DNA of 64,000 bases from Rhizobium favelukesii (GTDB lineage: Bacteria; Pseudomonadota; Alphaproteobacteria; Rhizobiales; Rhizobiaceae): NCBI RefSeq assembly GCF_000577275.2, contig NZ_HG916855.1, forward strand, positions 1,736,001 through 1,800,000. Reading direction: 5' to 3'. Below are positions 52,326 to 61,861 of the stretch, piece by piece. The notes beneath the pieces were generated by a model. It saw only the letters and a program-made list of their open reading frames with translations. It did no database searches and was not told where the DNA came from. How positions within the stretch are numbered: the stretch's first letter is position 1; every line of letters starts with the position of its first letter. The position numbers were made by a program, and so were the translations under genes.

Positions 52326-52778
52326 ATGTATGAGATCGATGCGATCGATAGGAAAATCATCCGGCAATTGCGCCTGAACTCCCGGATCTCCAATGTCGAC
52401 CTCGGCAAGGTAATTGGTCTGTCCGCCTCCGCCTGTTTGCGCCGCATCGCACTCATGGAACGGGCGGGCATCATCAGGGGTTACACCGCACTCGTTGACA
52501 TGCTCGGCGAGGACGCAATTGCCGTCATCATCCAGATCACTCTCGAACGCCAGACGGAGGAATACCTGAACCGCTTTGAAACCGCCGTTCGCAAATATCC
52601 GGAGATTCGCGAGTGCTTTCTGATGACGGGTGGATCGGATTATCTGCTTCGCGTAGACGTCGAAAGCGCCAGTGCTTTCGAACGAATCCACAAGGAGATA
52701 CTTTCTGTCCTGCCGGGTGTGCTGCGGATCAATTCCAGCTTTTCCATCCGCAACGTTTTGTCAGTGCGCCAGAAATAG
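52326..52778 (+). CDS. Lrp/AsnC-family regulator
   Basis: A 150-residue regulator. The helix-turn-helix reads RISNVDLGKVIGLSASACLR, then RIALMERAGIIRGY, and the RAM effector domain reads IRECFLMTGGSDYLLRVDVE. I chose ATG 52326 because GAGG lies 5 bases upstream; an in-frame ATG at 52284 would overlap the preceding gene. It lies between the YdiJ-type gene and lhgO in the same direction and may control the 2-hydroxyacid genes or respond to an amino acid that feeds them. Confidence 0.9.
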   Translation: MYEIDAIDRKIIRQLRLNSRISNVDLGKVIGLSASACLRRIALMERAGIIRGYTALVDMLGEDAIAVIIQITLERQTEEYLNRFETAVRKYPEIRECFLMTGGSDYLLRVDVESASAFERIHKEILSVLPGVLRINSSFSIRNVLSVRQK

Positions 52779-52908
52779 ATGCGCGGAGTACTCAGCGACG
52801 GCGTTTGAAGACGGCACTTGGAGCGAATTACGCCATAAGGATCGCAAGACGGCGAGCCGGGCCAATGCTAACCTTGACAGTGGGGATCACTCACGACCGG
52901 ATAGCGAC

Positions 52909-54141
52909 ATGTATGACCATTGCATCATTGGAGGGGGTATCGTCGGCTTGGCGGTCGCCATGGCGTTGCAGGAAAGGACACCTGGCGCCAGAATCGTTGT
53001 CTTGGAGAAAGAGCCAGAGCTTGCCAGACACCAGACGGGTCGCAATAGCGGCGTCATCCACGCCGGAATCTATTATGCTCCCGACTCCCTGAAGGCAAAG
53101 CTCTGCCGCGAGGGTGCGGCGGCGACAAAGCGCTTCTGTACTGACAATCGCATCCCATTCGAAACCTGCGGAAAGTTATTGGTCGCCACCAACGATGCGG
53201 AGACTGAGCGCATGGATGCGCTCGAGGGAAGGGCCCGGCAGAACGGCATCGACTATACGCGGCTGACGAGCGCGCGATTGAGAACCGCCGAGCCTGGTAT
53301 CGCCGGTCTCGGCGCTCTTCTGGTCCACTCCACCGGAATTGTCGACTACGCGGTGGTATGCCGCGCCATGGCACAAAAGATCGAAGCGCGGGGCGGCGAG
53401 ATCAGGCGCGGAGTTGCGGTCACAGCCATTCACGAACAGGAAAAGAGCGTGCGCATCGAAAGTCCGTCCGGTTGCGTCGACGCCGGCAAATTGGTTGCCT
53501 GCGCCGGTCTCCAGTCGGACCGAATCGCTTTGATGGCCGGCTTGAAGATCAATCATCGGATCGTTCCGTTCCGTGGGGAATACTACGCATTGCCGGCATC
53601 TAAGGCGAAGGTCACGCAGCGCCTCATCTATCCGATCCCCAATCCCGACTTGCCGTTTCTCGGAATTCACCTGACGCGAACGATTGATGGCGGCATGACT
53701 GTGGGTCCCAATGCGGTGCTTGGTTTCGCGCGCGAAGGCTATGCCAAGGGCAGTTTTGCGATCGCGGACGTCGGCAGCATGGCGACGTTTCCTGGCTTTT
53801 GGAAAATGGCTCGGAGGAACTGGCGTTCGGCAATTTCAGAGTTTGCCAATTCCGCGTCGCGCGCACGCTATCTCAAGGAGTGCCGGAAATACTGCCCTGC
53901 GCTGACGATCGATGATCTGCAACGCCCGCAAGCCGGCATTCGGGCGCAGGCGGTGATGGCCGACGGAAGCCTGGTTCATGACTTTCTGTTCAAGCAGACC
54001 GAACGAATGCTGCATGTCTGCAATGCCCCCTCACCGGCGGCGACCTCCGCCATCCCGATCGGACGCATGATCGTTGACCGACTGCTTGAGGGCATCAGGG
54101 CGACAAATGTTTCCCCCACCCTGCAGGGGGTCGAGGCTTAG
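52909..54141 (+). CDS. lhgO: L-2-hydroxyglutarate oxidase/dehydrogenase
   Basis: A 410-residue FAD enzyme that oxidises L-2-hydroxyglutarate to 2-oxoglutarate. The family start DHCIIGGGIVGLAVAMALQE is followed by VLEKEPELARHQTGRNSGVI, then HAGIYYAPDSLKAKLCREGA, a nearly diagnostic sequence for LhgO. FRGEYYALPASKAK and IHLTRTIDGGMTVGPNAVLG are further family motifs. I chose ATG 52909 because it starts the Rossmann fold directly. It lies near a YdiJ-type enzyme for the D-isomer, so the locus covers both 2-hydroxyglutarate enantiomers. Confidence 0.94.
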   Translation: MYDHCIIGGGIVGLAVAMALQERTPGARIVVLEKEPELARHQTGRNSGVIHAGIYYAPDSLKAKLCREGAAATKRFCTDNRIPFETCGKLLVATNDAETERMDALEGRARQNGIDYTRLTSARLRTAEPGIAGLGALLVHSTGIVDYAVVCRAMAQKIEARGGEIRRGVAVTAIHEQEKSVRIESPSGCVDAGKLVACAGLQSDRIALMAGLKINHRIVPFRGEYYALPASKAKVTQRLIYPIPNPDLPFLGIHLTRTIDGGMTVGPNAVLGFAREGYAKGSFAIADVGSMATFPGFWKMARRNWRSAISEFANSASRARYLKECRKYCPALTIDDLQRPQAGIRAQAVMADGSLVHDFLFKQTERMLHVCNAPSPAATSAIPIGRMIVDRLLEGIRATNVSPTLQGVEA

Positions 54142-54216
54142 GTCTTCGGCTTGCGTGTTGCCCAGGAGAAATGCGCGTGGATCATCGCGATCCGCCTGCG
54201 AAAATGGGCGTGCCGA

Positions 54217-54369
54217 TCAGGAGCTGGCAAGACCGCCGTCCACGGGAAGCGATATGCCGTTGATCAGGAAGGCTTCATCGCTCAACCTAGCGCCTCGGCT
54301 CGCCAGCATGACTGCCGTTGCCTGCCCGATCCCCTTGCCTGCCCCGGTGATAAGAACGCGTTTCCCCAT
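54217..54369 (-). pseudogene. Internally deleted SDR oxidoreductase relic
   Basis: An open minus-strand frame of 50 codons starts with the SDR cofactor motif MGKRVLITGAGKGIGQATAV, continues MLASRGARLS, then jumps directly to the SDR C-terminal end SDEAFLINGISLPVDGG. The whole middle, including the Ser-Tyr-Lys catalytic centre, is missing and the deletion kept the frame. It is a dead gene, a footprint of an SDR once next to lhgO or the ribitol cluster. Confidence 0.75.
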
Positions 54370-54612
54370 TCCAGTCCATTTTCATTCCCTCGGCGAAATG
54401 TGCCGCTGACCATGGACCTACCCGCAAATGCGCTGCTGGGCATCTAGGCAATCATCAATCGGATGACAAAAAAGTATCGGTCTGCGGGGGCAAATGTGGT
54501 GGAGCGGCGTGTCAGATCCGGCTAAACTTCTTTCATGGTCGCGCGATGGAACCGGGAGAGCTCCTCCGCGGATGGCCGAGGAGCAGAGTGTATCCCTGGG
54601 AGGGGTAGTCCT

Positions 54613-55509
54613 ATGCGGGATGTATCAGAGCCCGATCTGGAAGTCGTCCAGATACGATCCGGCGAGTCCTTCAAGATGTGGTCGCACGGATATCCCTATC
54701 ATACGGTGCGTTGGCACTTTCATCCCGAGTACGAGATCCACCTCATCACCGAAACCTCCGGCTGCTATTTTGTCGGCGACTTCATCGGCGATTTTCAGCC
54801 GGGCAATTTTGTCATGACCGGCCCGAACCTGCCGCACAACTGGGTGAGCGAGGTCGTCGACAACAGGCGCATCGAGCAACGCTGCCTCGTTTTGCAATTC
54901 TCCGAGGCGTTTATCGATGGCCTGCTTGCCATCCTTCCGGAGCTCAAGGGTTTCCGCTCGGTGCTGGCCGATAGTCGTAGAGGCGTCCTCTTTTCGCTCG
55001 AGGCAGCGGCGCTCGCAAAGCCGATCATGCAGGAGATGCTGGACGCCACGGGTGCGCGTCGCATCGCGCTTTTCATGCGGCTCGTCGAACTTTTGACCGG
55101 TGCAAACGATCACGTGGCTCTGACCACATCCGATTATCAGCCCGATCCCTCCGGTTATATGTCGATCGGCACCAACAAGGCGTTGGCATTTATCCGCGAG
55201 CGACTGACGGAGCCGTTTTCGGAGACCGATCTTTCGGCGATTGCCGGTCAAACGCCAAGTGCGTTTTCCCGGTCGTTTCGCAAACATACCGGCTTCTCGG
55301 TGATTCAGTATGTCAACCGCTTACGCATCAATCTTGCCTGCCAGTTGCTGATGAGCAGCGAGGACACGCCTGTGATCGATATCTGCTACGCATCCGGGTT
55401 TAACAACCTTTCGAATTTCAACAGACACTTTCTCGCGCAAAAAGGCATGCCGCCCTCCAGGTTCCGAGCCTTGAGGGCACAAAATGAAAAAGCGGTGGAG
55501 GCCGCCTAA
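54613..55509 (+). CDS. AraC-family regulator of the ribitol cluster
   Basis: A 298-residue regulator. The N-terminal cupin-like sensor domain has HPEYEIHLITETSGCYFVGD, then FQPGNFVMTGPNLPHNWV. The C-terminal double helix-turn-helix has PFSETDLSAIAGQTPSAFSR, then FRKHTGFSVIQYVNRLRINL and DICYASGFNNLSNFNRHFLA. I chose ATG 54613; a GGGAGGGG lies about 12 bases upstream. It directly precedes the ribitol importer and enzymes and is the likely activator that responds to ribitol. Confidence 0.92.
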   Translation: MRDVSEPDLEVVQIRSGESFKMWSHGYPYHTVRWHFHPEYEIHLITETSGCYFVGDFIGDFQPGNFVMTGPNLPHNWVSEVVDNRRIEQRCLVLQFSEAFIDGLLAILPELKGFRSVLADSRRGVLFSLEAAALAKPIMQEMLDATGARRIALFMRLVELLTGANDHVALTTSDYQPDPSGYMSIGTNKALAFIRERLTEPFSETDLSAIAGQTPSAFSRSFRKHTGFSVIQYVNRLRINLACQLLMSSEDTPVIDICYASGFNNLSNFNRHFLAQKGMPPSRFRALRAQNEKAVEAA

Positions 55510-55747
55510 CCAGGGAGGACAGGGAGGAGACAGGAAACATTGGTGGCAAGTGCGAACCGGAGACCGTGGCGGGTCTCCGTGTGGGATCGCGTGTCGTCAA
55601 ACTTGGAACAGATGCGCCTTAGCGGTGCGGCCGAGGGTGGTCTTTGACCGTGAGTTTCGGCGCGCGCTTTCGTGCACATTAACTCAGGCCAGCCACACGC
55701 CTGAGACGGTAACCGCAACAATCGATCTCTTCAATGGAGAAACCGAA

Positions 55748-56833
55748 ATGACGCAATTCTCAATGAAACTCGCAGGCGCTGCCGTACTGGCTGTCGGCTT
55801 TCTTAACGGAACGTCCGTTTTTGCACAATCGGCCAAGGTCACCGACGCAACGGTCGCCTTCCTGATGCCCGACCAGAGCTCGACGCGTTATGAAGAGCAT
55901 GATTACCCAGGCTTCCAGGCTGAAATGGCAAAACTCTGCGCCGGCTGCAAGGTGATATACCAGAATGCCAATGGCGACGCATCCCGCCAGCAACAGCAAT
56001 TCAACTCGGCGATCTCGCAGGGTGCCAAGGCGATCGTCCTCGACCCGGTCGATTCCACCGCCGCTGCCTCACTGGTGAAGATGGCCCAGAGCCAGGGCGT
56101 CAAGGTCATCGCCTATGACCGCCCGATCCCGTCTGCCGCCGCTGACTACTACGTCTCTTTCAACAATGAAGAGATCGGCAAGATGATTGCCATATCGCTC
56201 GTCGAACATTTGAAGAAGAACAATGTCAAGCCAGAAGACGGCGGTCTGCTGGAGATCAACGGCTCGCCGACCGATGCGGCCGCCGGCCTTATCAAGAAGG
56301 GCATCCATGCCGGCATCGCTGAAGGCGGATATCAGGTGCTGGCCGAATACGACACGCCGGAATGGGCGCCGCCGAAGGCACAGCAATGGGCAAGTGGGCA
56401 GATCACCCGCTTCGGCAAGAAGATCATTGGCGTCGTGGCCGCCAATGACGGTACCGGCGGTGCAGCCGTCGCCGCCTTCAAGGCTGCCGGCATCGATCCC
56501 GTCCCGCCGGTGACAGGCAATGACGCAACGATAGCCGGCCTGCAGCTGATTATCGCCGGCGATCAGTACAACACGATCTCCAAGCCGAGCGAGATCGTGG
56601 CTGCCGCCGCCGCCAACGTCGCACTGCAGCTGCTTTCCGGTGAAACGCCGAAGGCGGATACGAAGCTGTTCGACACGCCGACGCAGCTCTTCACGCCGGC
56701 GCTCGTGACTGCGGAGAACCTGAAGGCCGAAATCATCGACAAGACGGTCAACGGCAAGCCGATCCAGACGCCTCAGCAACTTTGCGGCGACCGCTACGCG
56801 GACGGTTGCAAGAAGCTTGGTATCGGCAGCTAA
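55748..56833 (+). CDS. Ribitol/sugar ABC transporter substrate-binding protein (RbsB/XylF type)
   Basis: A 361-residue periplasmic binding protein with a Sec signal (KLAGAAVLAVGFLNGTSVFA). Family features include TVAFLMPDQSSTRYEEHDYP, QGAKAIVLDPVDSTAAASLV, VIAYDRPIPSAAADYYVSFN and VVAANDGTGGAAVAAFKAAG, the pattern of pentose/polyol-binding proteins. GGAG lies 8 bases before ATG 55748. It starts the transporter operon after a 238-base gap that should contain the AraC-regulated promoter. Ribitol is the probable ligand from the enzymes downstream. Confidence 0.92.
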   Translation: MTQFSMKLAGAAVLAVGFLNGTSVFAQSAKVTDATVAFLMPDQSSTRYEEHDYPGFQAEMAKLCAGCKVIYQNANGDASRQQQQFNSAISQGAKAIVLDPVDSTAAASLVKMAQSQGVKVIAYDRPIPSAAADYYVSFNNEEIGKMIAISLVEHLKKNNVKPEDGGLLEINGSPTDAAAGLIKKGIHAGIAEGGYQVLAEYDTPEWAPPKAQQWASGQITRFGKKIIGVVAANDGTGGAAVAAFKAAGIDPVPPVTGNDATIAGLQLIIAGDQYNTISKPSEIVAAAAANVALQLLSGETPKADTKLFDTPTQLFTPALVTAENLKAEIIDKTVNGKPIQTPQQLCGDRYADGCKKLGIGS

Positions 56834-56849
56834 GCGCTCCTCCCCGGGG

Positions 56850-56876
56850 GCCCTCCGGCGCGTGTCGTCGGGGGGC
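56850..56876 (+). terminator. Weak hairpin between binding-protein and ATPase genes
   Basis: GCCCTCCGGCG and CGTCGGGGGGC can pair with two G-U contacts around a 5-base loop, 16 bases after the binding-protein stop. It may be a partial terminator or mRNA-stabilising stem, similar in placement to those at 9113 and 12471. Confidence 0.4.
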
Positions 56877-56918
56877 TCATTGCAGATCGCATGAGGTCAC
56901 ACGGAAAGGCTTGCCTCG

Positions 56919-57740
56919 ATGATGGACACTCAACACGATACGCCTCCGATCGGCGAGCTCGTTCTCAGCCTGCGTGGCGTTTCCAAGAATTTCGGCGCCG
57001 TATCGGCCCTGACGGATATCGATCTCGATGTGCATGCGGGTGAAGTCGTGGCGCTGGTCGGTGACAATGGCGCGGGAAAGTCGACACTCGTCAAAATTCT
57101 TGCCGGCGTGCACCAGCCGACATCGGGCACGATCACCTTCGCGGGCAAACCAGTGACGCTCGCTGACCCAAGCACGGCACTTAATCTCGGCATTGCAACG
57201 GTTTTCCAGGATCTCGCGCTTTGCGAAAATCTTGATGTGGTGGCCAATATCTTCCTTGGCCGGGAGACCAGTCCTCTGAAGCTCGACGAAGTGTCGATGG
57301 AGGTGCGCTCATGGAAGCTCCTGAATGAGCTCTCAGCGCGCATTCCCAGCGTTCGCATTCCGATCGCGTCGCTTTCCGGTGGGCAGCGTCAAACGGTGGC
57401 GATCGCCAGATCGCTGCTGCTGGAGCCGAAGCTCATCATGCTCGACGAGCCGACGGCCGCACTCGGCGTGGCCCAGACGGCGGAGGTCTTGAACCTCATC
57501 GAACGGGTCCGCGATCGCGGCCTCGCCGTCATCATGATCAGCCACAATATGGAGGATGTGCGGGCCGTGGCAGACCGCATCGTGGTCCTGCGGCTCGGCC
57601 GCAACAACGGGATATTCTATCCCGACGCAACCAACCAGGAACTCGTCAGCGCCATCACCGGAGCCGCGGACAATTCCGTATCCCGCAGGGCAAGCCGACG
57701 CCAGGCGTCGCACGATATCACAGAGGGCGGAAACCTATGA
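56919..57740 (+). CDS. Ribitol/sugar ABC transporter ATPase, single-domain
   Basis: A 273-residue ATPase. Walker A GDNGAGKSTLVKILAGV is near residue 47, the Q-loop is in ATVFQDLALCENLDVV, the signature LSGGQRQTVAIARSLLLEPK is near 145, Walker B is LIMLDEPTAALGV and the switch His is VIMISHNMEDVRAV. RbsA/XylG-type ATPases normally have two fused halves of about 500 residues; this one has a single NBD, as in the rhizobial fructose system FrcA. Its TGA overlaps the permease ATG (ATGA). Confidence 0.93.
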   Translation: MMDTQHDTPPIGELVLSLRGVSKNFGAVSALTDIDLDVHAGEVVALVGDNGAGKSTLVKILAGVHQPTSGTITFAGKPVTLADPSTALNLGIATVFQDLALCENLDVVANIFLGRETSPLKLDEVSMEVRSWKLLNELSARIPSVRIPIASLSGGQRQTVAIARSLLLEPKLIMLDEPTAALGVAQTAEVLNLIERVRDRGLAVIMISHNMEDVRAVADRIVVLRLGRNNGIFYPDATNQELVSAITGAADNSVSRRASRRQASHDITEGGNL

Positions 57741-58996
57741 GCACCAACGCCAATCAGAACGCCCCATCCGCACCCCTGCTCGATCGAAGCGACGTTCGCG
57801 TCAAGCATGAAACCGGCGTCAGCGGCGCCATCCGGGCCTTTGCCGATCGCGTGCGATCGGGCGATCTCGGTTCGTTGCCGGTCGTCGTCGGCCTCGTTCT
57901 CATCTGGACGGTGTTTGCGTCGCTCAATCCGGTCTTCCTTTCGGCCAACAACCTCGTCAACCTGCTCTTCGATGCGTCAACGGTCGGTGTTATCTCGCTT
58001 GGTATCGTCTGTATCCTGATGGTCGGCGAGATCGACCTGTCTGTTGGCTCGATCAGTGGCTTCGCCTCGGCGCTCGTCGGAATGCTGTGGGTTAACGAAG
58101 GCTGGCCGGTCGCCCTGGCGATCGCCGCCGCCCTTGCAGCGGGTGGTATCATCGGTGCGCTCTATGCATTGCTGTTCAATCGACTGGGAATGCCGAGCTT
58201 CGTTTCGACGCTGGCCGGCCTACTCGCCGTTCTCGGCATGCAACTCTACCTGCTTGGCGCGACCGGGTCGATCAACCTGCCCTACGGCTCTGCGGTCGTG
58301 AACTTCGGACAGCTGCTGGTCATGCCCGATCCCGTTTCCTATGTCCTCGCTGCCATTCCGGGGTTCGTGCTGTTGGTGAGCGGTTATCGCGCCGTCGTTC
58401 GCCGCCGCGCGGCAAGCTTGTCCTCGCAGTCGCTTGGCAGCCTGATTTTCCGTGCTGTTGTAATCACCTTGGTGCTAGAGCTGATCGTGTTTTATCTCAA
58501 CCAGGACCGCGGCGTTCCGTGGATGTTCGGTCTGTTTGTCGGCCTGGCCGTGGCCATGAGCTACGCGCTGACCCGCACCAAGTGGGGCCGCTCGATGACG
58601 GCGGTTGGCGGCAATCGCGAGGCCGCACGCCGCGCCGGCATCAATGTTCGCATGATTTATGCGTCCGCCTTCATGCTTTGCTCGATGCTGGCTGCACTTG
58701 GTGGCGTTCTGTCGGCGGCGCGTCTTGCGTCGGCAAGCCAGCAGGCCGGCACCGGAGATGTCAACCTCAATGCCATCGCGGCTGCCGTCATCGGCGGTAC
58801 GAGCCTGTTTGGCGGACGCGGCAGCGCCTATTCGGCCTTGCTCGGCATCATTGTCATCCAGTCAATTGCCAACGGCCTGACCTTGCTCGATCTGTCATCG
58901 TCGCTTCGCTACATGATAACCGGCGCCGTTCTTGCCATTGCCGTCATTGTCGACTCGCTCGCACGCCGTTCGAGAGTGTCCCACGGACGCGCGTAA
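57737..58996 (+). CDS. Ribitol/sugar ABC transporter permease (RbsC/XylH type)
   Basis: A 419-residue inner-membrane permease with hydrophobic segments throughout and a longer than usual N-terminal cytoplasmic tail (about 60 residues). Family motifs are [20 protein letters not shown], then [20 protein letters not shown], and the coupling region [40 protein letters not shown] is near the end. It overlaps the ATPase gene by 4 bases and is followed 26 bases later by the ribitol dehydrogenase gene. Confidence 0.93.
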   Translation: MSTNANQNAPSAPLLDRSDVRVKHETGVSGAIRAFADRVRSGDLGSLPVVVGLVLIWTVFASLNPVFLSANNLVNLLFDASTVGVISLGIVCILMVGEIDLSVGSISGFASALVGMLWVNEGWPVALAIAAALAAGGIIGALYALLFNRLGMPSFVSTLAGLLAVLGMQLYLLGATGSINLPYGSAVVNFGQLLVMPDPVSYVLAAIPGFVLLVSGYRAVVRRRAASLSSQSLGSLIFRAVVITLVLELIVFYLNQDRGVPWMFGLFVGLAVAMSYALTRTKWGRSMTAVGGNREAARRAGINVRMIYASAFMLCSMLAALGGVLSAARLASASQQAGTGDVNLNAIAAAVIGGTSLFGGRGSAYSALLGIIVIQSIANGLTLLDLSSSLRYMITGAVLAIAVIVDSLARRSRVSHGRA

Positions 58997-59022
58997 AACC
59001 CAGACAAAAGGTAAGGAATGCT

Positions 59023-59751
59023 ATGAGACAGGAACTTTCTGGAAAGGTCGCTGCAATCACCGGCGCGGCCTCGGGGATCGGCCTTGAATGCGCAAGGGCG
59101 CTGCTCCGTGAGGGCGTCAGCGTCGCCCTCATCGATCGGGCAGAGGCGTCATTGAAACGAATTTGCTCCGAACTCGGACCGCAGGCATTTCCTCTGGTTG
59201 TCGATCTGACCAGCCCGGAAAGCGTTGCGACGATGATGCCGCAGATTCTGCAAAAGTTCGGCAAGCTCGACATCTTCCACGCCAATGCCGGTGCCTATAT
59301 CGGCGGAGACGTCGTGGAGGGAGATCCCGATGCCTGGGACCGCATGCTGAACCTCAACGTCAATGCTGCCTTCCGCTCTGTTCAGGCCGTGTTGCCGCAC
59401 ATGGTTGAACGGCAGACCGGCGACATCATCATGACCAGTTCCATTGCAGGTCTGGTTCCCGTCGTTTGGGAGCCGATATACACTGCCTCCAAATTTGCGG
59501 TGCAGGCTTTCGTTCACACGGTTCGGCGACAGGTGATGAAGCATGGTATTCGCGTCGGTGCCGTCGCGCCGGGACCCGTCGTCACTGCCCTGATCAGCGA
59601 TTGGCCGAAGGCGAAGCTCGAAGAAACCATCGCAGCAGGCGGGTTGATGGAGGCAAGCGAAGTGGCCGATGCCGTCATGTTCATGCTCTCGCGGCCGCGC
59701 AATGTGACAATCCGCGACCTCGTCATTTTGCCGCATAGTACGGATCTTTAG
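59023..59751 (+). CDS. rbtD: Ribitol 2-dehydrogenase (SDR)
   Basis: A 242-residue SDR oxidising ribitol to D-ribulose with NAD+. It has the cofactor motif [17 protein letters not shown] near residue 14, the NAG-type strand [20 protein letters not shown], and the catalytic Ser-Tyr-Lys region in [20 protein letters not shown]. From memory, Klebsiella ribitol dehydrogenase shares these same stretches, including [19 protein letters not shown] and [24 protein letters not shown] sequence and the ending [10 protein letters not shown] chose ATG 59023. The kinase gene follows 2 bases later, giving ribitol to D-ribulose to D-ribulose 5-phosphate. Confidence 0.93.
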   Translation: MRQELSGKVAAITGAASGIGLECARALLREGVSVALIDRAEASLKRICSELGPQAFPLVVDLTSPESVATMMPQILQKFGKLDIFHANAGAYIGGDVVEGDPDAWDRMLNLNVNAAFRSVQAVLPHMVERQTGDIIMTSSIAGLVPVVWEPIYTASKFAVQAFVHTVRRQVMKHGIRVGAVAPGPVVTALISDWPKAKLEETIAAGGLMEASEVADAVMFMLSRPRNVTIRDLVILPHSTDL

Positions 59752-59753
59752 AC

Positions 59754-61373
59754 ATGGCACGTCACTTTCTCGGAATCGATGTCGGCACCGGCAGCGCCCG
59801 CACGGGGGTTTTTAACCAGAGCGGTGATCTGCTGGCATCGGCAAAACAACCCATTGCCATCTGGCACGAGGCTGGCGGCGTTGTCGAGCAGTCGAGCGAG
59901 GATATCTGGCTGGCGGTTTCCAGCACTGTTCGCAAGGCGGTCGAGGATGCGGCAATCGATCCGGCCTCCATCGCCGGCATCGGCTTCGACGCCACCTGTT
60001 CGCTGGTTGCTCTCGGCGCGGATTGGCGCCCGACCAGCGTCAGCGGTTCAGGCGATGCCAACAGGAACATCATCGTCTGGATGGATCACCGGGCCGCCGC
60101 CGAAGCCGACGAGATCAACGGCGGCGGGCACGCCGTCCTGCGTTATGTCGGTGGCCGCATCTCGCCCGAGATGGAAACGCCGAAGCTCCTTTGGCTGAAG
60201 AGGCACCTGCCCCAGCAATACCGGGCAGCGACCCACTTCTTCGACCTCTCCGACTATTTGACATGGCGCGCCACGGGAAGTCAGGCGCGATCAGTCTGCA
60301 CGGTGACGTGCAAGTGGACCTATCTCGCCCATGAGGGGCGCTGGGACGCCGACTATTTTCGGGCCATCGGACTTGAAGACCTCACTGTTGATGGTTTCGC
60401 GCGGATTGGTAACGAGATTGTCGCTCCGGGAACGGCACTTGGCACCGGGCTTTCCGCTCAAGCGGCCGCCGATCTCGGCCTTCTGGTCGGCACGCCTGTT
60501 GGTGCGGCCCTCATCGATGCGCACGCGGGCGGCATCGGGACACTTGGCGCAGTTGAGGCTGGAACGTCAGGTGGCGCCGACATCGCCCGCCGCCTGGCCT
60601 ATATTTTCGGAACCTCGGCCTGCTCGATGGCAACGACACAGCAACCAACTTTTGTTGACGGCGTCTGGGGTCCCTATTTCTCAGCGATGGTCCCGGGTCT
60701 GTGGTTGAACGAAGGTGGGCAGTCGGCGGCAGGTGCCGCAATCGACCATCTGGTGCGTATGCATCCGGCCTCCGGCGACATCGAGGTCCGTGCAAAGGCA
60801 GTGGGTCTGTCACTCGTCGGCTATCTGGAGCGGGCAGCTGCTTGCGCCGGCGACACCGCCGCCGATCTCGCCGACGGTATCGTCGTGGTGCCAGAGTTCC
60901 TCGGCAATCGAGCGCCCTTTGCCGATCCGGATGCACGCGCACTGATCGCCGGACTGACGCTTGATGAAAACGAGGGTTCGCTTGTTTCGCTTTATGTGGC
61001 AGGGCTTGCCGGTCTCGGCTACGGTCTGCGGCAGTTGCTCGACACGTTGGCTGGTAAAGCGATCGACATCGACCTGATCGTGGCCAGCGGCGGCGCGGCA
61101 AACAGCTCCCTCGTGCTGCAGATGATCGCCGATACCACGGCGAGGCAGGTCGCCAGCGTAACCAGCCCGGAGCCAGTGCTGCTTGGTGCTGCGATGCTAG
61201 GGGCCGTTGCCGGTGGCTGTCACGCCGACATTTCCAGCGCAATGGGTGTCATGTCGCGCATCGCCAGGGTCTATCGCCCAGCCTCAGGTGCGATGCGCGA
61301 AAGACATGATCGACGATATGCGGCCTTCAAGCTGCTTCAGGAGACCGGTCGAAATCTTCGCGACATGATCTGA
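59754..61373 (+). CDS. FGGY-family pentulokinase (D-ribulokinase type)
   Basis: A 539-residue sugar kinase. The N-terminal phosphate-loop HFLGIDVGTGSARTGVFNQS is followed by GIGFDATCSLVALG and NIIVWMDHRAAAEADEING, the FGGY segments that bind ATP and sugar. The C-terminal FGGY signature is in VPEFLGNRAPFADPDARALI and GLGYGLRQLLDTL, then IVASGGAANSSLVLQMIADT. It lies 2 bases after rbtD and phosphorylates D-ribulose, most probably, to enter the pentose phosphate pathway. Of the FGGY-pentulose type; L-ribulose is less likely next to a ribitol dehydrogenase. Confidence 0.93.
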   Translation: MARHFLGIDVGTGSARTGVFNQSGDLLASAKQPIAIWHEAGGVVEQSSEDIWLAVSSTVRKAVEDAAIDPASIAGIGFDATCSLVALGADWRPTSVSGSGDANRNIIVWMDHRAAAEADEINGGGHAVLRYVGGRISPEMETPKLLWLKRHLPQQYRAATHFFDLSDYLTWRATGSQARSVCTVTCKWTYLAHEGRWDADYFRAIGLEDLTVDGFARIGNEIVAPGTALGTGLSAQAAADLGLLVGTPVGAALIDAHAGGIGTLGAVEAGTSGGADIARRLAYIFGTSACSMATTQQPTFVDGVWGPYFSAMVPGLWLNEGGQSAAGAAIDHLVRMHPASGDIEVRAKAVGLSLVGYLERAAACAGDTAADLADGIVVVPEFLGNRAPFADPDARALIAGLTLDENEGSLVSLYVAGLAGLGYGLRQLLDTLAGKAIDIDLIVASGGAANSSLVLQMIADTTARQVASVTSPEPVLLGAAMLGAVAGGCHADISSAMGVMSRIARVYRPASGAMRERHDRRYAAFKLLQETGRNLRDMI

Positions 61374-61861
61374 CAAGGGCTCTGCTCTACCTTCCGGTCC
61401 GAGTTGCGGCATAGAAGGGTCTCGACCCGTGCGCGGTTGCGATGTGAGAGCTTGGCTGACATCCTTTGAGGGCGATGCGCCTGGGGCGGGGCCGCCTCGG
61501 CCGGTTGCCTGACCCTCGTTACGGACGTCGACGGTGGCGAGTGCCTGCTTGCAGCCCTGGAGGCAATCGATCGCCGCATCCATCCAAGTTCGCCATTGAC
61601 AAAGCCGATCCAGCCGTGGCCAAGGGCTGCAGGCAAGATCGACTGGACGCAGCACGAAGGCGCCATTCGCCGGGTGCTGATTGCCCTCGGCGTGAGGACA
61701 CGGTCGGGTCCAGTCTATCCCGCGCTTTAGCTCCCGTTCGTGACTGCAAGCGATCGGGCGGCGCTTGACTGGGCAATGGTCGGTCTGTTTACATCGTCGC
61801 CAAATAGGGATACTTTATATCCTTAATTGATGCTATCAGGCGTCGAACCCGGACTGAATTG
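61374..61861. other. Gap without recognisable gene
   Basis: About 490 bases after the ribitol operon. A plus-strand frame without ATG runs from 61470 to a stop at about 61730 and ends in IDWTQHEGAIRRVLIALGV; it may be the tail of a decayed gene but matches no family I recognise. The last 60 bases hold the Rrf2 promoter. Confidence 0.4.
61806..61824. promoter_or_regulatory. Candidate operator upstream of the Rrf2 gene
   Basis: AGGGATACTTTATATCCTT has GGATA/TATCC arms over a 5-base AT spacer, about 38 bases upstream of the Rrf2 start. Rrf2 regulators commonly autorepress from such sites. Short and tentative. Confidence 0.35.
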
